A stretch of DNA of 7,407 bases from an uncultured Limnohabitans sp. GTDB taxonomy: Bacteria; Pseudomonadota; Gammaproteobacteria; Burkholderiales; Burkholderiaceae_C. Position numbers and translations under genes: made by a program. Location of the stretch: positions 1 to 7,407 of the forward strand of contig CALEYZ010000065.1 of the NCBI GenBank assembly GCA_937928195.1, read 5' to 3'. Below the pieces are notes generated by a model. The model had not been told where the DNA came from. It saw nothing but the letters and a program-made list of their open reading frames with translations, and did not search any database. Within the stretch, counting starts at the first letter, position 1; every line of letters starts with the position of its first letter. This document shows positions 1 to 7,093 of this stretch, one piece after another.

Positions 1-744
1 ATCGAGCAAATTGAAAGTGTGCGCACCTTTGAGCACTTGCTCGTAAGCGGGCAAAGCCAACTGTGCACCAATCAAATGCTGCGCTTGTTTTTCGTAGGCA
101 GAGAATGCGGTGAACAAGAACTCGGCATCGGAGTGTTCAAAGTTGTAGGTGGACTGCTCCACTTCGTTTTGGTGGTACACATCGCCATAGCTGAGGGTGT
201 CGGTCCACTTCAAGTTGTAAACGTTGTCGACACCTTGCAGGTACATGGCCAAGCGCTCAAGGCCGTAGGTAATTTCGCCGGTGATGGGTTTGCAATCAAT
301 GCCGCCGACTTGCTGGAAATAGGTGAACTGCGTCACCTCCATGCCGTTGAGCCAAACTTCCCAGCCCAAACCCCAAGCGCCCAAGGTTGGGTTTTCCCAA
401 TCGTCTTCGACAAAACGGATGTCGTTCTTCTTGAGGTCAAAACCCAAAGCCTCCAGCGATCCCAAATACAAATCCAAAATATTGGAAGGGGCCGGCTTCA
501 AGACCACTTGGTACTGGTAGTAGTGTTGCAAACGGTTGGGATTTTCGCCATAGCGACCATCCTTAGGACGGCGGCTTGGCTGAACGTAGGCTGCTTTCCA
601 TGGCTCAGGGCCAATCGCGCGCAAAAACGTGGCGGTATGAGAGGTGCCGGCACCCACTTCCATGTCATAGGGTTGCAACAACGCACACCCCTGAGCATCC
701 CAGTAGGACTGCAATTTCAAAATGATTTGTTGGAAGGTCAACAT
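1..744 (-). CDS. glyQ: Glycyl-tRNA synthetase alpha subunit, GlyQ (3' end cut by window edge)
   Basis: This is the catalytic alpha subunit of the tetrameric (alpha2beta2) class II glycyl-tRNA synthetase. It activates glycine with ATP and, with the GlyS beta subunit, charges tRNA-Gly in the cytoplasm. The 248 codons in the window are open to the edge; the family is about 300 residues, so roughly the last 50 are missing. Visible family signatures are SYWDAQGC (13-20), PYDMEVGAGTSHT (25-37), YVQPSRRPKDGRYGEN (53-68), LGAWGLGW (121-128) and GEITYGLERLAMY (156-168). The ATG at 744 is the only sensible start, because an in-frame TAA lies 15 bases upstream and family homology begins at once (MLTFQQII). 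There is no Shine-Dalgarno sequence; a run of six U lies just upstream instead. It sits 46 bases after lnt on the same strand, and glyS would be expected beyond the left edge. Identification is essentially certain. Confidence 0.97.
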   Translation of the reverse strand, partial: MLTFQQIILKLQSYWDAQGCALLQPYDMEVGAGTSHTATFLRAIGPEPWKAAYVQPSRRPKDGRYGENPNRLQHYYQYQVVLKPAPSNILDLYLGSLEALGFDLKKNDIRFVEDDWENPTLGAWGLGWEVWLNGMEVTQFTYFQQVGGIDCKPITGEITYGLERLAMYLQGVDNVYNLKWTDTLSYGDVYHQNEVEQSTYNFEHSDAEFLFTAFSAYEKQAQHLIGAQLALPAYEQVLKGAHTFNLLD

Positions 745-749
745 GGCTG

Positions 750-782
750 AAAAAAGTTAGGCCCCCGTACGTCGGTGGCAAC
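750..782 (-). promoter_or_regulatory. Imperfect stem-loop with U6 tract in the lnt-glyQ gap
   Basis: Read on the minus strand, the gap between lnt and glyQ can fold as an imperfect hairpin with three short paired segments (GTT/AAC, GCC/GGC, CCG/CGG) around an ACGTA loop. It is followed directly by six T (complement of 750-755), then CAGCC and the glyQ ATG. This resembles a weak intrinsic terminator or attenuator. Equally, the U tract may serve as a ribosomal protein S1 landing site for a start that lacks a Shine-Dalgarno sequence. The stem is short and bulged, so this could be chance. Confidence 0.25.
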
Positions 783-790
783 CCTTGATT

Positions 791-2515
791 TTAAAGCGCC
801 TGAGCCCCAGCGCGCCGAAAAAACGCCCCCAAAACCAGAACTATTGCACCGCAAAGCAACCAAAGCGGCAACAAACCCCATTGAGCGACCCAATGCGCGT
901 AGGGCGTCAGACCAGTGCGCCCCTCAAACTCACCCACCAACGCACCCCGCGTGAAAACAGGCAAAGCCGCTTTGACTTCACCCTTGGCATCGATCAAGGC
1001 CGTCAATCCGGTGTTGGTTGCACGGATGACTGGGCGCTGAAACTCCAAGGCGCGCATCTTGGAAATGGCCGCATGTTGCGCAGGTGCCGTGGTGTCACCA
1101 AACCAAGCTAGATTGCTCATGTTCACCAGCACTGTCGGCGCCTGATCTTCCATGGCAAAGTAACGAGCCATCTCCTCGCCAAACAAATCTTCGTAGCAAA
1201 TTTGCGGCAATAAACGCTGACCCTGCCAAGTCAAGACACTGGCACTTGATCTTTGTTGACCGAAATCGCCCAGAGGAATGTTCATGAGGCGGACAAACCA
1301 TTGAAAAAATGGTGGCACAAATTCACCAAAGGGCACCAAGTGTTGTTTGTCGTATCGGTATTTGAGTGTTTCTTGACCCAATGCCAGCACAGAGTTGCTG
1401 TAACCCACATTGGCACCGCCCATTGGCAATCCGATCAAGGCCAATTGCGCGGGCACTTGTCGACCCGGCGTACGCTCGGAGGTTTCGTACTTGTTGCGCA
1501 GCGTTTGCCAATAGGCAGGCGAGAGTTGTTGCGGCAAAACTGGAATGGCGGTTTCTGGCGTCACAACCAAGGTCTCGGCGTTGGTCAGCAATTGTTCGCT
1601 GTACCAACTCAGCGCCATTTGCACACCTTGTCCTGGAATGAATTTCTCATCCTGCGGGATATTCCCTTGGAGCAAGCGAACCTTCATGGTGCCAGCAGGC
1701 TGCGTGAAGTGTTGCGGTATGCGCAACAACAACGCAGGGGCCACACCGCCCAAAACAAGACCCACCGCCAACAGGCGCACCCCAGCGCGCGTGCTTCCGG
1801 CCATCAGATCAGACAACAAGAGAGGCAATCCCATGGCCAACAGCGCTGCAACAGCACCAATGCCATACACACCCATCCAAGGCGCATAGACAGCGAGTGC
1901 ACTGTTCCCATGCGCATAACCAGCGGCGCCCCAAGGAAAGCCCGTGAACCACTGCCCTCGCGCCAACTCGGCCATTGTCCAAAGAGCAGCAAACAACGCG
2001 GCACCCGCCATGTTCAAATTGAATTCGGACCTCATCCCAAAAGATGGCGTGTGGGTCACATAACGGCTGTCATATTTGCGCGCACGCAGATGCCCTTGCC
2101 GATACAGGCCCACCCAAAGGCCGCCAGCCAATGCAAAGTAAATTGACAAAGCCACCGCCAAAATCACAACGGCAACACAAGCCAGCCATGCAGGCAGGCC
2201 ACCGAATTGATGCATCGACACGTACAGCCAGCCCCATGTTGAGGTCATGGCGGCCGTGGCAAACGCACCAGCGATCACCAGGCCCTGCAGCCAAGCATTC
2301 TTGCCAGTACGCTGCGTTCCGTCCTTCATTTCAGGGTCTTGCGATGCCGCCTTCAAAAGCAATGCACATAAAAAAGCCAAACTCAAGCACTGCAAGCTGC
2401 CAAAAGATTGCCCCGAAATACCCAAAGCATCGCCAAACGCGAAGGCCGGCCAAGCCATTGAAAAACCATGCAGGACACCGGCCAACAAGGATGCGCCGAC
2501 TGTCCACATGATCAT
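791..2515 (-). CDS. lnt: Apolipoprotein N-acyltransferase
   Basis: Lnt is an inner-membrane enzyme that transfers an acyl chain from a phospholipid to the N-terminal cysteine of apolipoproteins, the last step of lipoprotein maturation. The call gives 574 residues (E. coli about 512). Several hydrophobic helices fill residues 5-265, with the conserved GFPW motif near 192-195. A nitrilase-like periplasmic domain spans about 278-520, and a final helix lies near 548-566. The Glu-Lys-Cys triad is intact: E321 in TPETAIP, K390 in YDKQHLVPFGEF and C440 in ICYEDLF, spaced as in E. coli (E267, K335, C387). RATNTG and GLTPYA near the C-terminus are also typical. I chose the ATG at 2515 because its ATGA overlaps the corC stop, the usual sign of translational coupling. 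An ATG at 2551 (12 residues longer) and one at 2509 are possible. No start has a good Shine-Dalgarno sequence. The extra length is partly a polar loop near residues 56-72. Confidence 0.96.
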   Translation of the reverse strand: MIMWTVGASLLAGVLHGFSMAWPAFAFGDALGISGQSFGSLQCLSLAFLCALLLKAASQDPEMKDGTQRTGKNAWLQGLVIAGAFATAAMTSTWGWLYVSMHQFGGLPAWLACVAVVILAVALSIYFALAGGLWVGLYRQGHLRARKYDSRYVTHTPSFGMRSEFNLNMAGAALFAALWTMAELARGQWFTGFPWGAAGYAHGNSALAVYAPWMGVYGIGAVAALLAMGLPLLLSDLMAGSTRAGVRLLAVGLVLGGVAPALLLRIPQHFTQPAGTMKVRLLQGNIPQDEKFIPGQGVQMALSWYSEQLLTNAETLVVTPETAIPVLPQQLSPAYWQTLRNKYETSERTPGRQVPAQLALIGLPMGGANVGYSNSVLALGQETLKYRYDKQHLVPFGEFVPPFFQWFVRLMNIPLGDFGQQRSSASVLTWQGQRLLPQICYEDLFGEEMARYFAMEDQAPTVLVNMSNLAWFGDTTAPAQHAAISKMRALEFQRPVIRATNTGLTALIDAKGEVKAALPVFTRGALVGEFEGRTGLTPYAHWVAQWGLLPLWLLCGAIVLVLGAFFRRAGAQAL

Positions 2516-3426
2516 GGATGGATGCGTGTGCTGGGTGACACCTTGAACCATCGGACTGCACCACCACGCGTGTGCAAAACCACAAAATCCAAGCCTGACA
2601 AACTGAACTTTTCACCACGCTGAGGCACATGCCCCATTTCATGTGCAATCAAACCACCGATGGTGTCAAAGTCATGCGTTTCTTCGTCCACCACATCAGG
2701 ATTGAGCTTCACGCCAAAGGCTTCCGAAACGCGCTCTAGAGAAGTATCACCACTGACACGGTAAGTTTGATCGGCCAAGCCAAAGATGTCTCCGGCCTCT
2801 TCTTCGATGTCAAATTCGTCTTCGATTTCGCCCACAATTTCTTCCAGCACATCCTCAATGGTGATAAGGCCTGCTGTGCGGCCAAATTCATCAATCACGA
2901 TGGCCAGGTGCTGACGGTTGTCTCTGAACTGCCGTAGCAAATCGTTGAGTCCCTTGCTCTCGGGCACGAATACAGCAGGACGCAGTAATGCGCGAATATT
3001 CAGCTCTGGTGCTCGTTGCAACTTGAGTAAGTCTTTGGCCATCAAAATGCCAATGATGTTTTCGCGGTCGTCTTCGTAAACGGGAAAACGAGAGTGTGCG
3101 GTGTCAATGACTTGATGCAGCAACTCATCAAAGGGCGCATCAATCGACAACAACTCCATGCGAGGCGCAGCCACCATGGCATCACCTGCAGTCATGTCAG
3201 CCATTCGAATCACGCCTTCTAGCATGAAACGACTTTGTGCGTTGATGATGTCGTTGTCCTCAGCCTCAGCGAGCGTTTCGATCAACTCATCCTTGGAGTC
3301 AGGGCCAGGATGAATGAACTCCGCCAGCTTTTGCAAAAATGAGCGTTTGTCTTCGCGCTTTGCGTCGCGTTTCGAATCGTGTTTGTCATCACGTTCGTTC
3401 AAACGTGCAGCGTGAGGGTCGGACAC
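2512..3426 (-). CDS. corC: CorC/YbeX family CBS-domain protein
   Basis: This is a soluble CBS-pair protein of the CorC (YbeX) family, named for magnesium/cobalt efflux and in E. coli also linked to ribosome function. It lacks the membrane DUF21 domain found in larger relatives. With the chosen start it has 304 residues (E. coli 292). Two CBS repeats lie near 79-137 (SRFPVYEDDRENIIGILMAKD) and 142-202 (HLAIVIDEFG, ITIEDVLEEIVGEIEDEFD). A CorC_HlyC domain lies near 217-297 (FDTIGGLI, GHVPQRGE). No ATG exists upstream of the conserved part. I chose GTG at 3426 because VSDPH then aligns with the MSD start of E. coli YbeX. A GTG at 3510 would add 28 residues and overlap the acetyltransferase gene by 35 bases. 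Neither has a clear Shine-Dalgarno sequence. Residues 10-28 are an unusually charged stretch. The gene is followed by lnt with an ATGA overlap, the corC-lnt pairing common in proteobacteria. Confidence 0.93.
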   Translation of the reverse strand: MSDPHAARLNERDDKHDSKRDAKREDKRSFLQKLAEFIHPGPDSKDELIETLAEAEDNDIINAQSRFMLEGVIRMADMTAGDAMVAAPRMELLSIDAPFDELLHQVIDTAHSRFPVYEDDRENIIGILMAKDLLKLQRAPELNIRALLRPAVFVPESKGLNDLLRQFRDNRQHLAIVIDEFGRTAGLITIEDVLEEIVGEIEDEFDIEEEAGDIFGLADQTYRVSGDTSLERVSEAFGVKLNPDVVDEETHDFDTIGGLIAHEMGHVPQRGEKFSLSGLDFVVLHTRGGAVRWFKVSPSTRIHP

Positions 3427-3475
3427 AGTCAAATGGGCAGTGAGCCGTTGTTGCAGAACCTCTAGGATAGCGGAA

Positions 3476-4147
3476 TTAAACGCCTGATTGGTGACGCGCT
3501 TCGCGCACACCTTGACGAACTTCTTGCAAGGTTTTCAAGAGCTGCAAGAACTGTTTGGCTCTGGCTTTGATCTGAAAATCCAAATCAGCCATGCCTTCTT
3601 CCAAAAATTCATGGACCTGACTGTCCAAATTGGCGGGTGGCAGGCTCAAATAGGCATCGCTTTCACTGCCATCACGCTCAACACGAGCACCGGCTTTTCG
3701 CGCAATTTTTAGCATGGGCGTGTTTTCACTCAATGCGTGAATGAACATCAAAGCCACCCCCTGGTTGCGCGCATGAATCACGGCGCGTTCGAACAATCGA
3801 CCGCCTAAGCCGCGGCCTCGCATCTTCAAATCGACCGACACCCCAAACTCAGCGCAGGTAGCCCACTGAGGATCGACTGAAAAAGCCAAATGCGCCAACG
3901 AAACAACTTCAAGTCGGCGGTTGAATACGCCATAGATGTCATCGCGAACAAAGTCCAACTTTGACACGTAAGCCTCGATTTGCTCGTCTGTGGCTGGGTA
4001 TCCAAAGCGCAAGTAGCGGTCTTGTGGGCCTAAGCTTTTCAAATGTGCCGTAATTTTGGGCCGATGTTTGGCGCTCAAGATGCGAATGGGAATCCAAAGC
4101 ATCCATCGGCGCCACAGTGATTTGGTGAAAGCAGTGAGTTGAGACAT
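3476..4147 (-). CDS. GNAT-family N-acetyltransferase
   Basis: A 223-residue protein with the GNAT fold, expected to move an acetyl group from acetyl-CoA to an amine; the substrate cannot be read from sequence. The acetyl-CoA pyrophosphate loop is clear: RGRGLGG at residues 110-116, after the strand EFGVSVD (100-106). The following helix and strand (ALSENTPMLKIARKAGARVE, 138-157) match the second half of the fold. Residues about 170-223 form a polar tail rich in K, R, E, Q and L that is beyond the core and likely helical. The N-terminus (SLWRRWMLWIPIRIL) is basic and aromatic but too short to call a membrane anchor. Three in-frame starts exist: TTG 4180, ATG 4162 and ATG 4147. I prefer 4147, which has GGGA eight bases upstream. 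It is the first gene of the minus-strand cluster and ends about 50 bases before corC, so probably co-transcribed. Confidence 0.85.
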   Translation of the reverse strand: MSQLTAFTKSLWRRWMLWIPIRILSAKHRPKITAHLKSLGPQDRYLRFGYPATDEQIEAYVSKLDFVRDDIYGVFNRRLEVVSLAHLAFSVDPQWATCAEFGVSVDLKMRGRGLGGRLFERAVIHARNQGVALMFIHALSENTPMLKIARKAGARVERDGSESDAYLSLPPANLDSQVHEFLEEGMADLDFQIKARAKQFLQLLKTLQEVRQGVREARHQSGV

Positions 4148-4327
4148 AGGGTTTTCCCGCATTCTTGCATATCTTCGCAAATCTGTCTTGTGCCCTTGTC
4201 ATTTGAGGGTTTGGTTGTCTTGTCGCATAGGGGACGAAATCAAGTTTCCCCAACTGCTTCGGGGGTAATGCCCCATGGTGATCTCTCTTCAGAATGACGA
4301 CAATGTAAGAAATCCTAGGAGCAGTAC
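4148..4327. other. Divergent intergenic region between the GNAT gene and fadD
   Basis: These 180 bases separate the minus-strand cluster from the plus-strand fadD gene, so promoters for both directions should lie here. I could not pick out a convincing -35/-10 pair on either strand. GACAAT at about 4299-4304 is a possible fadD -10 element, but no well-spaced -35 partner is evident. A small hairpin can form from GGGG and CCCC around 4261-4274. No recognisable fatty-acid regulator operator was seen. Confidence 0.5.
4317..4321 (+). promoter_or_regulatory. Ribosome binding site of fadD
   Basis: AGGAG lies six bases before the ATG at 4328. It is the clearest Shine-Dalgarno sequence in the window and fixes the fadD start. 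Confidence 0.85.
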
Positions 4328-6016
4328 ATGGACAAGATTTGGCTTAAAAATTACCCCGCCAATGTCAAACACGACATCGATCCCAATGAATATGCCTCAT
4401 TGACCGATTTGCTAACACGCGCATTTCAGCAACACGGCGACACCCCTTTCTCTGTGTGCATGGAGCGCTGGATGACCTATCGAGAACTCGATCAGCTCTC
4501 GCAAGCGCTGGCAGCCTGGTTTCAATCACAAGGCCTGCAACCCGGCGACCGTATTGCCCTGATGCTACCTAACATTCCACAATTTGCCGTCACGATGGCG
4601 GCCATCCTTCGGGCTGGTTACACATGCGTCAACGTCAACCCTCTTTACACAGCCCGCGAGCTAGAGCATCAGCTGAAAGATTCCGGCGCTAACGCCATTG
4701 TGATTTTGGAAAACTTCGCACACACTTTGGCGGAAGTGATTGAGCACACCCAAATCAAGCACACCGTATTGGCTTCGATGGGTGATTTGCTTGGTCCTGT
4801 TTATGGAAGATGGATCACATTTGCCGTTCGCCATTTGGCAAAAATGGTGCCCGAATTTGAACTCCCGCTTGACGATCAACACAAAGTGACATCATTCAAA
4901 GATGCCATTGCGGCGGGACGTCACCAAAGTTTCAAGGCTGTCCCTCAAACATTGGACGATATTGCTTTCTTGCAATACACAGGGGGCACTACAGGCTTGT
5001 CAAAAGGCGCAGTGCTGACACATCGCAACATCGTTGCCGCTATTTTGCAAGCCGAAACATGGTTTGCACCGGCCCTAGATCGTCTGCCTGATTTGCGCAA
5101 AGTCAATAGCATTGCTGCACTTCCGCTTTATCACATCTTCGCGCTGACCTTGTGTTTCTTGGCAATTCGGCAAGGATCTCACCTCACCTTGGTTCCCAAC
5201 CCACGCGACTTTGCCAAGTTCATTGAAACTCTCAAAAAGCGCCCTTTCCACATGTTGCCAGGCGTGAACACTTTGTTCAACGCCTTGATGCAACACCCAA
5301 TGTTCAAGACCATTGATTTTTCAAACCTGTGCTTAACGCAGGCTGGTGGCATGGCCGCCTCCGAGGGCACTGCGCGTGCATGGCAAGCAGCTACAGGGAG
5401 CGCCATGATTGAAGGCTGGGGCATGAGCGAAACATGCGCCATCGGAACCAACAACCCTGTTACGCGCACCTCGTTCAGTGGCACCATCGGACTCCCATTG
5501 CCCAGCATTGAATTGGCCATTAAGGACGACGAGGGCAAGAGCTTGCCACAAGGCGAGTCTGGTGAAATTTGCATTCGCGGCCCGAACGTTATGGTGGGCT
5601 ATTACAAACAAGAGGAAGAAACACGCAAAGCCTTCACACAAGATGGCTACATGCGTACAGGCGACGTGGGTATCATGGACGAAGAGGGATACTTCAGAAT
5701 TGTTGATCGCAAAAAAGACATGATCATTGTCAGCGGCTTCAATGTGTTCCCTTCAGAACTGGAAAATGTAATTTCCCTTTGCCCCGGTGTTATTGAATGT
5801 GCTGCCATCGGAATTCCAGACACCATGCAAGGCGAGGCCATCAAAGTGTTTGTCGTTCGCAGCGACAGCATGCTGACTGAAGATGCTGTAGCGCGTTACT
5901 GCCACGAAAATCTGACAGGCTACAAGCGACCCAAGTACATCGAGTTCCGCGATGAACTGCCCAAATCCAATGTTGGCAAAATTTTGCGTCGTGAATTGCG
6001 CACCAACACACACTGA
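4328..6016 (+). CDS. fadD: Long-chain fatty acid-CoA ligase (acyl-CoA synthetase)
   Basis: This enzyme activates long-chain fatty acids with ATP to an acyl-AMP and then to acyl-CoA, feeding beta-oxidation or lipid synthesis; in E. coli FadD acts at the inner membrane face during uptake. At 562 residues it matches E. coli FadD (561). All adenylate-forming motifs are present: the P-loop YTGGTTGLSKG (217-227), ALPLYHIFAL (264-273), GWGMSET (363-369), and the fatty-acyl-CoA synthetase signature from DGYMRTGD (439-446) through YFRIVDRKKDM (455-465). The hinge GFNVFPSELE (470-479) follows, and the C-terminal catalytic lysine is K551 in SNVGKILRREL. N-terminal VNVNPLYTARELEHQL (101-116) is also typical of FadD. 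The start has a good AGGAG. Chain-length preference cannot be read from sequence. It is first in a plus-strand pair with the hydrolase gene. Confidence 0.96.
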   Translation: MDKIWLKNYPANVKHDIDPNEYASLTDLLTRAFQQHGDTPFSVCMERWMTYRELDQLSQALAAWFQSQGLQPGDRIALMLPNIPQFAVTMAAILRAGYTCVNVNPLYTARELEHQLKDSGANAIVILENFAHTLAEVIEHTQIKHTVLASMGDLLGPVYGRWITFAVRHLAKMVPEFELPLDDQHKVTSFKDAIAAGRHQSFKAVPQTLDDIAFLQYTGGTTGLSKGAVLTHRNIVAAILQAETWFAPALDRLPDLRKVNSIAALPLYHIFALTLCFLAIRQGSHLTLVPNPRDFAKFIETLKKRPFHMLPGVNTLFNALMQHPMFKTIDFSNLCLTQAGGMAASEGTARAWQAATGSAMIEGWGMSETCAIGTNNPVTRTSFSGTIGLPLPSIELAIKDDEGKSLPQGESGEICIRGPNVMVGYYKQEEETRKAFTQDGYMRTGDVGIMDEEGYFRIVDRKKDMIIVSGFNVFPSELENVISLCPGVIECAAIGIPDTMQGEAIKVFVVRSDSMLTEDAVARYCHENLTGYKRPKYIEFRDELPKSNVGKILRRELRTNTH

Positions 6017-6033
6017 TCATTGACGTTCAAAGT

Positions 6034-6054
6034 CTCAGGTCCTTGAGGCCTGAG
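6034..6054. repeat. Inverted repeat in the fadD-hydrolase gap
   Basis: CTCAGG (6034-6039) and CCTGAG (6049-6054) are perfect six-base arms around a nine-base loop, 17 bases after the fadD stop. There is no following T run, so it does not look like a complete intrinsic terminator. It could stabilise the fadD transcript end, act as a protein-binding palindrome, or be chance. Confidence 0.4.
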
Positions 6055-6073
6055 CGAGAGCTCACAAGACTTG

Positions 6074-6994
6074 ATGCAAAACTTGCTCAACATCCCGGGA
6101 CTTCAAGTCTTTGAACGAGGCTGGCTATCTGCCAACAACATTCTTCTGACTGATGCATTCTCTAGCACGCTCATTGACAGTGGGTATGTCACCCATCAAG
6201 ATCAAACCTTGCTGTTACTTAAAAGTGCACTCGGTTCACGCCCTCTAGATCAATTAGTAAACACACACTTACATAGTGACCATTGTGGTGGCAATGCGTT
6301 ACTTCAAAGTACCTACACCCACCTCAAAACATTAATACCACCTGGGGAGGCAACAGCAGTAGCAAATTGGGATGTCGATGCACTGAGTTATGAAGCAACT
6401 GGACAAGAATGCCCGCGATTTACATACTCAGATTTGCTTCAATCGGGTCAAAGTTTAGCAATGGCCAACTTACATTGGGAGATCATGTCTGCGCCCGGGC
6501 ATGATCCCCATTCGATCATTTTATTTGAACCTGCCCACAGAATATTGATTTCCGCTGATGCACTGTGGGCCAATGGTTTTGGTGTTGTTTTTCCCGAAAT
6601 GGAAGGCATTGCGGCATTTAACGAAGTGGCCGACACGCTTGATTTAATTGAATCACTGGACGCCCAATGGGTCATTCCTGGACACGGTGCTTTATTCAGC
6701 AACGTAGGCGCCGCACTGGCCTCAGCCAGGCAAAAACTAGATGGTTTTGTTCAAAACCCTGCCAAGCACGCCAAATATGGGGCCAAAGTATTGCTGAAAT
6801 ACAAGCTTCTTGAGCTCAACCAAGTGAACATAGACAAGTTCATTGAATGGGCGTCGAACGTTCGATACTTTAAAGTACTGCATCAGACATACAGCCCTGA
6901 CATCAGCGTCCAAGAGTGGGTACGAGAAATGTTGAAAGACTTAGAAAGAAGCAAAGCGCTTGATTTTCAAGATCAATTGATCATTAACACTTAA
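6074..6994 (+). CDS. MBL-fold metallo-hydrolase
   Basis: A 306-residue metallo-beta-lactamase-fold hydrolase, probably binding two metal ions. Visible ligands are THLHSDH (H65, H67, D69, H70), H143 in APGHDP, D162 in SADALW and H204 in IPGHG, the full set expected for the fold. The first half carries the alpha-beta/beta-alpha core. Residues about 215-306 form a mostly helical C-terminal part that would shape substrate entry. No signal peptide is seen, so it is likely cytoplasmic. The family includes glyoxalase II, lactonases and thioesterases, and the substrate is not readable here; a thioester linked to the upstream fadD is only a guess. I take ATG 6074 as the start; TTG 6071 is directly before it. 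The Shine-Dalgarno is weak (GAGAG at 6056-6060, 13 bases away). Codon use is AT-rich (11 TTA codons) compared with fadD (1), which may mean separate acquisition or low expression. Confidence 0.9.
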   Translation: MQNLLNIPGLQVFERGWLSANNILLTDAFSSTLIDSGYVTHQDQTLLLLKSALGSRPLDQLVNTHLHSDHCGGNALLQSTYTHLKTLIPPGEATAVANWDVDALSYEATGQECPRFTYSDLLQSGQSLAMANLHWEIMSAPGHDPHSIILFEPAHRILISADALWANGFGVVFPEMEGIAAFNEVADTLDLIESLDAQWVIPGHGALFSNVGAALASARQKLDGFVQNPAKHAKYGAKVLLKYKLLELNQVNIDKFIEWASNVRYFKVLHQTYSPDISVQEWVREMLKDLERSKALDFQDQLIINT

Positions 6995-7009
6995 GAATTT
7001 GCATAGGCA

Positions 7010-7027
7010 GTCGCAATGACTTGCGAC
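7010..7027. repeat. Small perfect hairpin downstream of the hydrolase gene
   Basis: GTCGCAA (7010-7016) and TTGCGAC (7021-7027) form a perfect seven-base stem with a TGAC loop, 15 bases after the hydrolase stop. No T run follows on either strand. It may act as a 3' end stabiliser or a minor terminator for the hydrolase mRNA, in tandem with the larger hairpin beyond it. Confidence 0.5.
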
Positions 7028-7047
7028 AAGCAGAAAATCAAAATCCC

Positions 7048-7081
7048 AAAAAAAAACGCCCCTTCAAATGAAGGGGCGTTT
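7048..7081 (-). terminator. Intrinsic terminator of the rRNA operon, possibly bidirectional
   Basis: A near-perfect hairpin with arms AAACGCCCCTTCA (7054-7066) and TGAAGGGGCGTTT (7069-7081). The innermost A-T pair probably opens to give a four-base loop. On the minus strand the stem is followed by nine U (complement of 7048-7056), the classic rho-independent form, placed just after 5S rRNA. On the plus strand the stem ends in only three T, so it would also stop the convergent hydrolase transcript but less strongly. Confidence 0.92.
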
Positions 7082-7093
7082 CTCGCTATAAGA

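Noticed and set aside
19..750. 243-codon plus-strand open frame
   Set aside because: It is antisense to glyQ, which is clearly the coding strand by protein family match.
1253..2146. 297-codon plus-strand open frame
   Set aside because: It lies wholly antisense to lnt, whose protein has complete family motifs; the translation is rich in R, Q and H with no recognisable domain.
3939..4253. 104-codon minus-strand open frame overlapping the GNAT start
   Set aside because: It is in another frame across the conserved N-terminal half of the acetyltransferase and has no recognisable domain or ribosome binding site.
6971..6982. Perfect 12-base palindrome GATCAATTGATC
   Set aside because: It lies within the last codons of the hydrolase gene and is AT-rich; chance is the simplest explanation.
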